Shown here one piece after another: positions 48,347 through 61,400 of a DNA stretch of 64,000 bases (positions within the stretch are counted from its first letter, which is position 1; every line of letters begins with the position of its first letter). The translations under genes and the position numbers were made by a program. The stretch is taken from NCBI GenBank assembly GCA_025890175.1, contig JANPYM010000007.1:496121-560120 (forward strand), read 5' to 3'. Under the pieces are notes generated by a model. The model made no database searches. It saw only the letters and a program-made list of their open reading frames with translations, and had not been told where the DNA came from. Origin of the DNA: Ciborinia camelliae (Eukaryota > Ascomycota > Leotiomycetes > Helotiales > Sclerotiniaceae).

Positions 48347-49196
48347 TTAAAGTTGAGGAGCAGTAGCTGCGACGATTGACTCATTCTTCACCGGTTCGTC
48401 GACCTTGGAAGCTTCGGGTGCTGCTATTTCAGTATCAGTACTCTGAGCTTTGACCAAGGTTCCGATTATATAAGGAGGCTCACCAGTCTCGGTCGTCTTG
48501 GCCGGTTCGGCACCTGGTGCAGTTGAAGGTTCTGCGGCGTCTGGGGCGGAGGAATCAGCAGTCTTTGGGGGTTCGGCGTCATTTACTTCTGCTGGAGGAA
48601 TATACATGTTAGCATATTTGGATTTGGTTAGAGCTTTTGAGCTGTAAACATACGTGCAGCACCTTCGGCAGCTGGAGCAGCGGCATCAGTTTCTGGAGCT
48701 GGAGCAGCGGCAGCATCGGTCTTGTCGGCATTCTTATCAGCCTTCTTGGATTTCTTTCCCTTGAGCAAAGCCTTGAATTTGGCCTTGATGGTCTCGAATG
48801 CATTTGGTGCTATTGAAAGAAAGGTTGTTAGTTAATACACGCAGATGATCAAAAGATAAAAATGGATACGAGAGATCAAGAAATCTGCAGAAGAGACGAG
48901 TAGAGATGTGGTGAGATTCGTAGAAAGTAAATACCCATTTTGAAAGATGTGATTGATTAAGTTGATAGAAAGGATTAAGGTAGAAACGTTGAAGATATTA
49001 TCGTCGATATGAATACAATACAATATTGAAAGAAGAGCTGGAAGGAACGAAGGACACAGGTCAAAGACAAGAAAGCAATAAAGTCGTCGGTTTAATAAAA
49101 AGAATGAATGGACGCGCAAGTCAAGGCAAGGCAAGAAAAAAGAGACGAACAAGAATAAGGTATGGAAAATGGAAATCACTTACGAACGCCTGGCAT
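48347..49196 (-). CDS. Small Ala/Glu/Pro-rich protein, unknown function, 13-nt first exon
   Basis: Exons are 49184-49196, 48654-48809 and 48347-48591, giving 137 residues; introns are 48810-49183 (374 bp) and 48592-48653. The first exon holds only ATG CCA GGC GTT C before a strong GTAAGT donor. The product reads MPGVPPNAFETIKAKFKALL, then a Lys-rich cluster (KGKKSKKADK) and a low-complexity tail rich in Ala, Pro, Glu and Thr. A second ATG inside the long intron (48936-48938, ATGG before GTATTT) would also join exon 2 in frame and give MAPNAFETIK. The N-terminal helix plus basic cluster could bind membrane or nucleic acid; that is a guess. No family name is known to me. The splice pattern and frame make it a real gene. 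Confidence 0.7.
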
Positions 49197-51742
49197 TTTG
49201 ATAGATTTTCGAAGAGTGGAACCCCTTGTTTGAAGTTATTTTAAATATTCGTTGGTATCAAAAAGAAGTATGAGAATATGAGACCCTCGAAGATCCAATT
49301 TAAAATTATGAAGATGGAAATTGGAATACTTTGGTTCGGGGTGGATTTTATGTTGATGTTTTATTTTAATTTGGGAGAAATGGGATGGATCGTTGGATTA
49401 TGGTATGGTATGGTATGGTATGTATGGTATGGGATCAAGTAGGGACAGTACGGGTACTTGGTCACTTCCCAAAGAATAATTATAATAGATAGTAGGAATG
49501 ATTATGATTTGTGAAACTGTGGGTGACTGATGGGTGGAGTGACTGGGGGATTTTGAATCTGTTGATAGATGAAAGATGTATGTGATAGAAGAGAGAGGGG
49601 GAGATGTGAGAGATGTGAGTTAAATTTGACAGAGGTCTGGTTGAGGTTTTGGTTATTGTTGTTGAGAGGGATAAGGAGAAGGAGAAGGAGGAAGAGGAAG
49701 AAAGCTCTTGAAGATACTATCTAGTACAGTACCTACCTACGTACGTATGTACTGCAGTCTGTACAAATGACAAGAGAAAGATAAGATAATTAAAGGCTCC
49801 TTTGGTACTCGTCGCAAACCTTCTTTCTCGAAAAAGAAAGGGCACATGCACATGCCACTCTCAAGGACGGTATCATGATCATGATTTATGATCATCGATC
49901 GCATAATAATAGGTAAGGTAGGAACAAAGAAAATGTTATTTTAATTTTCTTCGTATCCGAATTTCCTATGATTGGCGAATACTAAGAAATTCGAATCATT
50001 CTAATTACGGGGGATCTAGAGATGTGATTGGTTCATCACTTAACATATCGATCAAATACTATGCTATACTATACTTATAAACATCATATACCGGTATCTA
50101 TATAAGGAGGTAGAGAGATATTCAAGGTTAAGATCAATCTAGAATTGATACCTATCCATCTACCTAGTAAAATACCGGTACTTAAACACCACCTGCCCTA
50201 CATCTCCTAAAAATACATCCATCCATCCATTTAACGTTGAGAAAAATGTATCTCTTCCAAGATTATATCAAACCGTTATATTCCAATTTCTCACCCATAA
50301 TAATATACCACAAGTAAATCCCATACCATACTATACAATACATACCTAGTAGCCTACCTACCAACCTACCTGCTCCGTACCTATTTTCCATTCATTATTA
50401 CATTACCTACCTACCTAGGTAGGTATGTATATTCGGATGTCTTTCAAGAGTGGGTATCCACAACCCAGTCCCAGTACTCCGTAGATACATTTTTGTTTAT
50501 ATAAATAAAAAGATGAAACCCGGATGAAGGACGTTGACATTCATATCCATACCTATCCATACCTATCCATATCCCTACCTACCTAGTAGGTATCCGAACG
50601 AACCTTGGAACCCCCGGCCACAACCCGAAATTGGAGCTCCAGGGCTCTTCCAAAATGTTTCAAACGGGAAAGGGGATGGATGGATAGATGAATGGAGAGA
50701 TAGATGTGATTTGAGAGTACCGTACCGTACCTAGGTAGGGAGGTAGGGAGGGAGGGAGGTGGATGCATACCTAGGTAGGTAATAGGAGATGGATCGGGGC
50801 ATCTTATATTATGATATTAGATACCTACCTAGGGATTATTATTCTCCATAGGTGGGTAGGTAGGTCCTCAATATACTCCGTGCTTCTTCTAATGCGAAGT
50901 TCTTACGTTCTTCTACGGTACCTAGGTACCTACCGTACCCATCCATCTCCGAAAGTTTCATCAAACCACACACAACCACCACCAAAAATGGAAACCCATC
51001 CATCCACTTCTACAGCTATTTAAATGATCCATAGATTGCCTGCTTCACCAAAATTCCAAATGTCAATCTATCCATGGGAGGGACCCTCTGCTTGATGCCT
51101 TATAGATATTATATTATATTACCTACCTACCTACCTACCTCTGAAAGGTATATTAGGGACCTACCTAGGTGTAAGTATCCAAATTAGATAGTGAAACATT
51201 ATAATGAGGAATAATGAGTGTTCATCCATTTATTTATGTTTTATTTATTTATGTACAGTATCCGCGTACATTTAATTGATTGATATCCACAGGTTACGTA
51301 AAGTAAAGTATCCATCTCTTCGAGACTTCGAGACTTCGAGTCTTGGGAATCCTGGTTCTGGGTTCTTGTTCCATCAATTGAATTTACTTCATCACCCAAC
51401 TAGCATAGCAATTGCACTGCACTGCACGGGACGATGCGCACCCCCCAACGTCAAACAGTTTGACATCTTGGGCTAACGGTAGGTAGGTAAGGGAGTACTG
51501 TAAGGTATGATGGGTCCCCACATTAAAAAGTTAGGTAACGAACCGTTGATCATAATGATCAACGCCTTTTCTCATGCATAAATCTATTTGTGGCGAAATA
51601 ATATAATTGGGATTCGCCGATATTTTATTTCATTTCATATACAGTAGGTACCGAATGTTGAATGTTCCCCTTTCTATCTTTCTATCCCCAAAGGATGACT
51701 CGATGCATTTCGTTTCAAACACATGCAGCAGCGTGTTCTTGA
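49197..51742. other. Intergenic region rich in TAGG/CCTA palindromes
   Basis: No gene is seen. It is the 5' flank of the small gene and the 3' flank of the PP2A activator gene. It holds a TATGG run (49400-49432), GGAGAA runs near 49670-49695 and many CCTACCTAGGTAGG-type motifs (49733, 50400-50425, 50577, 50728-50780, 50915-50937, 51120-51175). Confidence 0.55.
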
Positions 51743-53323
51743 TTACTTTGCCCATGGTGCACGTGTTGGTCCATTATCAGTTTGTGATGCGTTTGATGAT
51801 GATGATGTTGGTGGTGCGTTACTACTGTTGGGCCATGCCGGTCTTGTCGTAGGTGTTGGTCCTGGGAGAGGCGTTGATCTCGTGGGCGCCGTGGAGGATG
51901 TAAGAGGTATGTTTCGTCTTGTTGAAGGCATGACTCCTGCCGTTGGATTTGCCCATGGCGCAGTTGTAGATGGCATGCCTTGAGTTTGTGATGCATTGGC
52001 CCATGGTGCTCTGGTTCCTTCTTGTGGTGGCGGTCGGGATGTTGGTGTGCCACCCGAACCCGTCGGTTGATTTGCTGTGTGTACTGTTTGGGGTGCTGAT
52101 ACAGCATGAGGGTCTTGATCCCAGCTAAATAATGACCCGAATGGGAAATGCTGCACGACTGGAAATTTTGATAGGACCTCCGCATTGTACATTTTAATCA
52201 TTCCCTGAGATGTATCAGATATGAGTTTTGGTTCTAAGGGTTAAAACTAACCTTATTTATCTTGCCCCATCCTGATCGCACTCCAGAGATATCAAAAAGT
52301 ATTGGGCTATGCTCCCAAAATGGTCCAGTTTTCACATCATTGATGAAACCGATTGCCGAGAAATACATATTGTTCTTTCTCTCTCGATTAACAGTCATTT
52401 TCTTAGCAACATCCCCTGGGTTTGGGGCTTCTGGCAAAGATCCTTCTACTGGCATAGCTTCATTATTGTTAATAGCTGGACAATATTGTGAAGACCCAAA
52501 TATGTATGGTAGAAATGAATGATCATCGAGTCCCCATACACCATGAGATCCAGCTGGTTCTAGAGTATAAGTGAGGATGAGACGACGAATCACGCGTAGA
52601 TAGCTAATGGACACATTAGCATATTTCTTAGGAGGAGAAGAGCAAAACACACGGCTCAATAATGCCCATAACAATACTTCTCTCCAATTCACCTCCATTT
52701 GAAGTTGTTTTGGTGAATCCACCCAACTTCCAAATACACCCTAAGAAAGCCAAAAAGCTAAGTTCATGACCAGTTCCATAATCCAGTCTTTGCGCACTCC
52801 CAAATCCACCCAACAAATAAGAAGAAAGTTCATCCAAAGCCGATACTTCATCATCTGGAGAACTTCCTCCAAATCCAAGAACATCGGCCGGTAAATACTG
52901 CTTCAGCAAATCTTTTGCCCTCGTCTCCAATATATCATACCATTTTCGAAAGCTAACATTCCCAAACCTTCTTGGTCCTGTATCAGGAGGTGCTTCATCA
53001 ATAATGGCATCGATATTTTCCAGCAATTCCTGTAGTTTCTTAACAGGTTCTGATAATTCTACAGATGAATCTAATGTCCATGTCTGAGGTTCTTGTCCTA
53101 TCTCAGATGGTTTCCTAGGACACATGGCGATATTGAGTTGCATAACAAACACACCAATATCGGCATACGCCTTTGATATGAGGAAGTGGGGCACATCGTG
53201 ACCTTCATGAATTCTCTTTATAGGCTTTATGAAAGTATGAGGTTGTGATGGATCTAGAATTGGTAAGTTTCGTGATGAAGGAACTTCTGAAGCCGAATTT
53301 GGGATATTTTGTTGTGAAGCCAT
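51743..53323 (-). CDS. rrd1: PP2A activator PTPA / RRD1-like peptidyl-prolyl isomerase
   Basis: PTPA proteins (yeast Rrd1/Rrd2) activate protein phosphatase 2A and have peptidyl-prolyl isomerase activity. Exons are 52653-53323, 52252-52603 and 51743-52204, giving 494 residues; introns are 52604-52652 and 52205-52251. Family marks: [15 protein letters not shown] near the N-terminus, [25 protein letters not shown], then [13 protein letters not shown] joined by splicing to [20 protein letters not shown], then [19 protein letters not shown]. Another frame stays open through intron 1, which can mislead gene finders; the spliced frame is right because it keeps the family motif whole. The C-terminal 120 residues are Pro/Ser/Thr-rich with repeated APWA motifs, as in fungal Rrd1. 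Confidence 0.93.
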
Positions 53324-53822
53324 CTTCAACTTTGTTGTTGATGTGATGAAGATATAAATTCGAGAGATTTTAATTACTATGCAGGTATAAGTGCCGGTTG
53401 ATAAGCAAGATGTTTTTCATGGGGGTAGGTGAGCAAGCTTCAGCCAACAAAAAAAAAGAATGATGATGATGATGATATCAAAGAGCTCTATCCCTGTTTG
53501 TAGTGAGTTCTTTGATTGGTTTAAATTCATCGCATCAATTATCGCTGTACCTGCCACCCTCTCTGGATTCCAGGCTAAGGCAAGGCTATATCAAAATTTC
53601 CCAACCATCTTGAGTTCAATCTTCACAAACACATGGTGAATAGCGCAGCGAATTTGATTTGGTATACTAAGTATTTACTCAAATGAATTTTCAACACTAA
53701 TCTTGAGATCTGCTTATTTGAGAGCAGCTCTCGAGATTTTCACTTCTACTTCTACAACTTCATACAACAATTGCGCAAGCCTGAAACCCCCGTCAACTTT
53801 TTCCCAAACGGTTTCGGAAACC
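53324..53822. other. Divergent promoter between the PP2A activator and AT-hook genes
   Basis: No gene is seen. It is about 500 bp and serves both start codons; a GATGAT run lies near 53460-53476. Confidence 0.5.
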
Positions 53823-56670
53823 ATGCAGAGAACTAGAGCAAAAGTAGCTGGTAAGAGCAGCCATTATTATTTACACACAACTCTATCTAATCATTTGTGA
53901 TCAACAGCAGAGCAGCGCGAATATTCCAACGATGCCTTGTCGGCAAAGATGATAAATGATGCTACGAGCAAAAATCGCAGCGGGGCACACAAATCCGCAA
54001 CGAAACACGCTCCAACTTCTACTCATTCCAAAAAAGCCATACACAAACCATACATACTTAAACCATCCATACATAAAGAAGACGCACGAGATTCTGAGGA
54101 TGAAGGGGAAGGGGTTCGGGTACAAGGCAATCAATCCGGATTGGAACCTGAAAACATGACGGCCGAACTCGAAACTCGCCAGCCAAAATCACCAATTCTG
54201 CGAAAAGGTAGGGGACGTCCTCCAAAGAAAGGCCGTCAAACGGATCAAAGTAAAGGAAAGGAAAAGGCGCAAGTTTTCTCGGAACCCCAAAATGCTTCTC
54301 CGCAAAAACGCAAGCTGCCCGCAGATATTTATGAAGTACCTGTATCTTCAGAAGACGAGGTTGCGAAACAAAACCCAAATATTTCGCCTGCCAAAAAGCG
54401 TAGGGGTCCCGGTCGCCCTCCAAAGAATCCCAGGAAAGCCATCGTCGAAAATGGACCTGTGGCTCCAGTAAATAATGAATCTAGGGAGGAGGATGAAGAT
54501 TCAGATTCGGATGCAGATCTTGTTCACCCGGCAGACATTGGCAAGGCTGGCCCTGCAAGCTCTCAACAATTACAGGAAGACGACGAAAGCGATCAAGAAA
54601 GCTATGTTGCTGAAGACGATGATGAAGCTGATGGTCAACATGATGGCGAGGGCGTAACAGGCGTCTTATTGCCTCCAACTCCGGCGAAAGCAAAACTTCC
54701 TGAGTCTCGGGCACAACATTTTAAGAGCGCGGCCATCGCGAGGTCGGTCAGCAGTAACCATGCAAATGGTATCCATAACAACAGGAATCGTCCATCTCCA
54801 TCCCGCTCAAGACGCAGAGAAGAGGTGGTCGGGGAGGAGCCTGGTGAAGCCGCCGATGATGTTCTAGAGGAACTTGAAGAGGATGAGGATGACCAAGAGC
54901 TATCCCGAAAACTTGCCCTTTGGAGTGGGATCATTGACCCCAACTTCTTTCACAAAGTTCAAAGTATCTCAAAACGTCTTGGCTGCCAACAAAATTTAGA
55001 AGAAAATACATGGGACATCGTAATTCCGATGGACCGTGGCGTTAAAACGAACTCGGGAAAGTTGATGGAAAAATCCTTGACGGAGCTTCGAGAAAATTAT
55101 CGAGATCTTGAGCATGCAATAGACGAGGAAGATGAGACCTCTCAGACCAAAGCTAATTTAGACATCGACAAAACTACTAACGATTTGGAGAAGATGGTAG
55201 GCAATATATTACAGCCCCTTCAAGGAAATGTTGCTCCTTATTATCAAACTCGAAGACGTAAATTTCTAAGGGATCTATATATCGTCCTCGTTCGTAAATT
55301 TCTAACAGTCTTGAAAATCGCCGTTCTTACATATGGAAAGTATGACTTGTTGTCGAACAAGGGTTTGTTGGTAGTGATTAAAATCACCAAGATAATCCTT
55401 GATCTTTTTGAAAATATCGACAAACAGAAGAAAGAATTGCAGCCCAAGGATTGTGGTCAGACGAAGCTACCATTAATAAAACTTCGTCCTCTTTTGCGAA
55501 ATGAATTATTGAAAAGCTGTGAAAAAGAGGTCGGTGAAAGGAGGCGAGCGAGAGAGAGAGCAAGAATCCGACGAATTCAACGTGCTCAACAAGAAGAAGA
55601 TGACAGACGGGAAGCTGGGGATAAAGAGAAAGCACGAAGGGAACAACAGAGTATTGACGAATACAATAGAGGCCGTCAAGCTAGCGCAATGAACGACCCT
55701 ACGTTAGGTCCTTTGATCAAACATGCGATGGAGAGGGTGGAGTATCAAAAACTCCCACAGTCCGAAAGGGTCAAACTGGAGCTAGATGCAAAACGAGCCA
55801 AAAGAGCGCAGAAGTCTCGTCGACAAATTACGGGAGAGGAGGCTGTAATGTCGGGCGCTGTAATCACGTCGGGCAGATCCTCATATAGTGCTGGTGAGCA
55901 CTCCTGATAGTCCTATTCCCTTGTACCCTAACCCTAACCCGAACCCGAAATCCCAGATGACATCGGTTCGGATGACCCATTTTCGGAAAACTATGTTCCT
56001 AAACAAGGCATCTTTTCGCAATATCGGAAAAAATCTCATACAGCTCGCGCACTCTCGCCCTCGCGCTCTCCCTCGCCTCAACAAGGTGTCTTTTCGCAAT
56101 ATCGAAAAAGATATAATGCCGCTCGCGCACTCTCACTCTCGCCCTCACCCTCACCCTCTTCTTCTCCCGAACCAGAACCAGGTTCGTAATCGATTCACAA
56201 TCTCATACAGCTTTCAACTTTGTATCAAATTCTGTTCCCCGATATTTAACCTCATTTTTCCTTTTTCCCAAACACATACTTTTAATTTTATGACACAGCA
56301 TTAATTCCTCGTTTTCCTCCAAAACCTTTCCCTGACAGACAATCACTGACTCCCCGATCTGGATGCAGAGTTGGCAGCCGCATCCATTGGCCCCGTTCGC
56401 TTTGGAGACATTCCCGATGAGGAAAAGCAAAATTTCTACGACCACTTTAAAGAAAAGTTCAAGTATGAAGAGCAAGGCTTTGAAGATGAAGAATTTTGGG
56501 ATCGTCTCCAGAGAAATTTGGAGGGTGGCAGGTACACGCTGGATGAGATCTTTGGGTTTGCGAGGGAGTTGCAGGAGTGTCTGGATGATGCTCATGATAA
56601 TGGCGAGTTGCGCGAGATTAAACATTTATGGACATATCATGTTTGGGATTCAAATGGGAATAGTGGGTGA
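53823..56670 (+). CDS. AT-hook nuclear protein, conserved in fungi, function unknown
   Basis: Exons are 53823-53850, 53908-55893, 55957-56181 and 56369-56670, giving 846 residues. Two AT hooks are visible: GRGRPPKKG at about residue 110 and GPGRPPKN at about 176. Acidic and basic low-complexity stretches surround them. A structured middle (residues about 330-560) runs from LALWSGIIDPNFFHKVQSIS to LLRNELLKSCEKEV, followed by an Arg/Glu-rich coiled coil. Exon 3 holds a 26-residue tandem duplication (QGIFSQYRK, QGVFSQYRK). Exon 4 adds a C-terminal domain rich in charged and aromatic residues (DIPDEEKQNFYDHFKEKF). The first intron ends in a CAGCAG tandem acceptor, so the product may carry or lack one Ala. 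Binding to AT-rich DNA is inferred from the hooks; I cannot name the family. Confidence 0.78.
55926..55947 (+). repeat. Telomere-like repeat inside an intron
   Basis: Two CCCTAA units and two CCCGAA variants lie in the 63-bp intron 55894-55956 of the AT-hook gene, just before its acceptor. They double as the pyrimidine-containing 3' part of the intron. Confidence 0.85.
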
Positions 56671-58483
56671 ATGATTTGGGGAGGGCACAGGGATCTTGAG
56701 TTAGGTAGGTACTTATATTGATGTAATGATGATGCTTGAATTTTCTATGAACGGGATGGGATGGGAGGGGAGGGGAGGGGATAGGATGGTGCAAAATCGG
56801 TAGTTGGGAGGTCATTCTGATTTTTCATATGTTATGATACCCAAATTTCAAAGTGCGTTGTTTGGTTTTCTTTTCGTTTGGTGTTCTTTTGGTGCGTATC
56901 GTGTTCTTTTGGTGCGTATCGTGTTTCCAGAAATTGTTATGATGGTTTATGATACCATAGGTGGTTTGATCTTTGGTCTTTGGTCTTTGGTCTTTGGTAT
57001 TTAGCATTATCAATACCTACTGTAACCATTCCTTTAGCTTCATACAACATATTAAACCAAAGCTAGTACTCGCTATATGTATAAAGTCAACCTACAAGTA
57101 GATATAAAGTTGACTTGCAATTTCAGTAATACTTCAAGTTAGTCGCTTTGGAGGAGGTATAGAGGTATAGAGATGTGTATATATCTGGGATCATATATGT
57201 GCATGGGAAATAACTTGAAATGTTCACGGGGAAAGTGTTCGTGATATTATATCCATAGGTTAGAATTAGGGTTAGCATTCGAGGTTCTCATGTCCAAACC
57301 TGATATAATTAATTGTTGATATAAAGTAGTTCTACATACACCAGCTTAGTCATCGAGCGGAGATTCCATAGAACTTAGCTCGATACACAATAATAATATC
57401 AACAATAGTTTTTTATTAATTAATTAATTAATTCATTTCCTTATTTAAAATTCTTCATTACTAGTATTTCCCATCAATCTCATATTCTTATCCACACAAA
57501 GAATAGAGTAAAGGGCTCTCTTCCGACCCTCCACACCCAACTGCCTAGCATCAACCAACCAACCAACCACATGGTAAATCCATCCATCTATAGAAGGATG
57601 TGCGTTTCTTCTTATATCCTCTCCTCTCCTCGCATCCCCTCTCATTCCCTGAACCAGCTATACGTCATCTTCCTCGTATATGATATGAACACCAGTTCTC
57701 ATATAACAGCCACCCCCCCAAAAAGGAAACCACTATCCGGAATATCGTCCATCTCAACCTCAATCTCAACCTCAACCCCCTTTCCTGATCATGATAACAT
57801 CATTGCCTTCCTCCAAAATTAAAGAGGACTAATCTACATAATACCAATCATGTGCAATGTGCATCGTATCGGCGACCGCCCTCCAAACCCACAAGCCATG
57901 CAGATATGCAATAACAAAGGTTCTCTTCTCAACTTCCCCAATCTGCGAACTTTCATTAAAATAATTTTGATTGAGTAGAGTCTTTTCTCATCTTTGAAGC
58001 CCTGAAGCCTAGCTTTCCCATTCATTGATCCATGTAAGCATGATAACAAAATGAATACTATCATAAGCCCTTCTCACGGTCTCGTACGCAGTACATTTTT
58101 AGTCCCCCCCCCCAAAAAGACACCCGCTTCCGTTTATGAAATCAAAGGGTGGCTGTGTGCCACCCTGTATGTGTGCGTGAAACCTCTAGTCGCCAAAACC
58201 TCATGTTCCATTCGTAGCGTTAGATTGATTCAAAAAAAACTGTAGAAAATATAGTAGAAAATTTTTGGTAACAAGGAAGTTACCATACCAAAAATAATAA
58301 TTCATCAACTCGGGTATCGGGTCTCTCAGTATCCCGAGATCATTGGTAGTTTCTGCGGATAAGTCTTCAACAGCTGTAGCATTTGAGAAGTTGGCTTCAA
58401 AATTGTTCTTGCCCATCGATTCGTAATCCTTAACATTGGTTGCTTAAATGGTCGCAATGCCAGGTTCGATGCTCTTGTCAACG
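56671..58483. other. Intergenic region between convergent AT-hook and phytochrome genes
   Basis: No firmly supported gene. It has GGGATG/GGGGAG runs near 56750-56790, a doubled GTGTTCTTTTGGTGCGTATC near 56880-56918, TTTGGTC repeats near 56968-56998 and a TTAA run near 57414-57432. A minus-strand 71-codon ORF with a true ATG at 58416 (MGKNNFEANF..) looks slightly better than chance but has no family; it may belong to the 3' end of the phytochrome transcript. Confidence 0.45.
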
Positions 58484-61400
58484 CTATCTCAAAGTGGGTT
58501 GCTCTGCAGTTGGTGTGACTTCTTCATTACTGATATCTGTCACGGGTCTTTCACCTGCGGTCAGAAGATCATTACGGGGTCCCACATCAACCTCAGCCGT
58601 AGCATTTAACGCGTCATTCGTAGTATTAAGCCTCTCGTCATATATTAATGGTCGCCATTTGTCATCCTTGGGTGTAAAATAATCTGTATCACTGCCGAGT
58701 GAATCCTTGTCAGGTTGAGGCGCTTCTGGTCCTTTTTGAGGAGGATTCTGAACCGGAGTCTCGTTGGATGGTACCGTTGAAGATTGTAATGCTGACGGTT
58801 GCATTTTATGAAACCAACCTCCAAGTTCCCATTTCCCCGGTTGGTACAAGCACGATTCTCGAACCTTGCTGTCAACGATCCCTTCGAATAGTACATTGAG
58901 ACGTTTAAAGTCGATGGGCTTCAATACCCAGCCATCGAAGCCAGCATCAATATATGTCTGCCTTTCACGTTCGACAAGAGAGGCTGATACGGCAAATATA
59001 GGTACTCTTCCATTGAGTTTAGCTCGAGGGGAGAGATTGAGGTGCGTCTTCTCGAAAGATCGGATCATCTTTGTTGAAGTAAGTCCATCAACTATAGGCA
59101 TTTGCATATCCATAAGTACTACGTCAAAACGTGTGGTCGGCGATGAAGAATTCGTGACATTGTCTCCGTAGGCACTTGCACATTCTTCGCCATTTATGGT
59201 GTGATAGACCTCATGGCCACCCTTGTCAAGTCTCTTATTGATAATGCGGCTATTGACAGGATCATCCTCGGCAACTAAAACCTTCAGGCGTTCCGTATTG
59301 AGAGGTTTTGACTCTTGGGTAGATATATTTTCATGTGCCCCAACTTGTGAAGTTGGTGGGGTTTGAATATTAAACATCACATTTGCTGCAACCGGAGGAG
59401 GATTTATGTCGTTTGTATTTTCAGAGAATTCGTCCGGCATTTTGATGGCTTTTACTGGTGTCTTGCTATCGGCAATAATCTCGGATCCCTCATTTCGGGA
59501 TTCCTCTGACCTCAAATAAACAGGGGGAGTGTACGATGCTGAGCGCTTCAAATTTGCAGGTCGGCTTGAAGTTGAAAAAGGTGTAGGCACACTATTAAGA
59601 CTGTGTCGGTCCCTGCTACTAACACGTTTCCAAGATCCTCCTGCTGAATTGCCAATCGGGCCAGAGATAGCATCAATTAATCGATCCACATCACTTTTCC
59701 TGCTTGCTTTGCTGCTGTTAGTACTTTTGAAGCTGTGCAAACTTGCAATCTCTTCCATGCTTCGCTTATGAGTAACCTTAGAGCTTAATTTCTCGACAAG
59801 TGTCACCTCTCCGGTATATGCAGGTATCGTCGCAATGGGAGGTGATATAGAGGGTGTTTTTAAAAAGGCAACCTTTTCCTGATTTCCAGAATTTTGCATA
59901 TCATCGTCAGGAAGTAAGAAAGGTAACTGAATGACGAATCGCGATCCCTTGCCTACCTCCGACTTCAATCGCAGTTGGCCATTCATATTTCTGACAATTC
60001 TAGCTACCATTGCCAAACCAAGACCTATAGTACGATTACTATCAGTAAGGGCTTTATCGTTGCCCTCTACATCCTCAAACAAAGGATCACCATCAACTTG
60101 CTCGAGATCTCGGAAAAGCTTATCAAGTTTTAGATTCGACATGCCATCTCCAGTGTCTTCGACTATAATCTCGACGTTGACTTTCTTCTCGATTATTTCT
60201 TGTAGCCATAAATCAACATGAACAAAGCCACTTGACGTATGCTGCACAGCGTTTGCCGTGATGTTCGCAACTGCTTGTCTGACACGCCTTTGGTCGCCAT
60301 GCACGAATTGTGGAACGCCAGGATGCTCAATCACGGTATATTCAATCCCCTTACGCTTGACATCACCGTTGAACAAGTCGGTAGCCTCTCGTATTGCAGC
60401 AGGGAGATCGAAAATTTCGTCTTTGACCAGATCCATGCCTTCCTCGGTTTTCGTCAAATCCAACAAATCGTTGATAACATAGATTAATGACTTAGAGGCA
60501 GAGTGTGATTTGGCTAGGTTTTCTCTCGTCTCTTGGTCTAATGCACCCTCGAGAGCAATCTCGAGGTAATTGATGATAGCATTCAAGGGGGTTCTAACTT
60601 CATGGGCCGAATTCGCCAACAGTATTCGTGTAAGCTGACTGCTTTGCAATGCGGCCTCCTTTTGACGCCAGACCTAATTGAACGTGTCAGTAAAAGTAAA
60701 ATGTCCCTGTAATAAAAGTTGAACTTACCTCGATGAACTTTCCGTAAACAAGGCAGAGCACGGCAGCGGTTTCAACTTGTTCCTCCGTCCAATCGCGACA
60801 TTTTCCAACCACAGTTTCATTCCATGTCTTGAAACTTTTTCTGGGTTCTAAATAGCCCTCAGTGCCTTCTTTGATAAATTTCTCATATGGATTACCAGCC
60901 CATTTAACAGTTCTGATTTGTCCACTACGGAAAAAAACTATAAAGTCATCGCCACCTGCGCTTAATGGCACTAGAAGTAAGCCAGCAATAACGTTAAATC
61001 CTGGAGCGTATCTAAGGTCGGGGAAGTCTTGTTTGATGTCCTGGGAAGTGAACACTGATTTAATCTTACGCATTCGCATATATTCTAGCATAGCAAGTGC
61101 CTCGTGAGATTGGTCGACCTTGCCCAATATTTTTGTCTCTCCCTTGATCGAGAGAAGGCCGAAATCAGCATCGAATAATTTCAAAAGGTCGTCAGATGAT
61201 GCTATAATGTAGCCGGAAGGATTGGCTTCCGTTGGTACAGTGTTGATGAGCTTGCGGGCATGGAGTCGCGAAGCGTATGATAATCTCTCAATGTTCCTTG
61301 ATGCCGTATCACCAACCAGCCGGCACATCTTTCGTATAGGAAAGGAGACTCGCATTCCTTTTGCACCGTACGTGTGGCAAGCAATCAAGCCCCACAACTC

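Noticed and set aside
52234..52722. Long open frame through intron 1 of the PP2A activator gene
   Set aside because: It breaks the PTPA motif ERSIV..IEPYL; splicing at 52604-52652 restores it.
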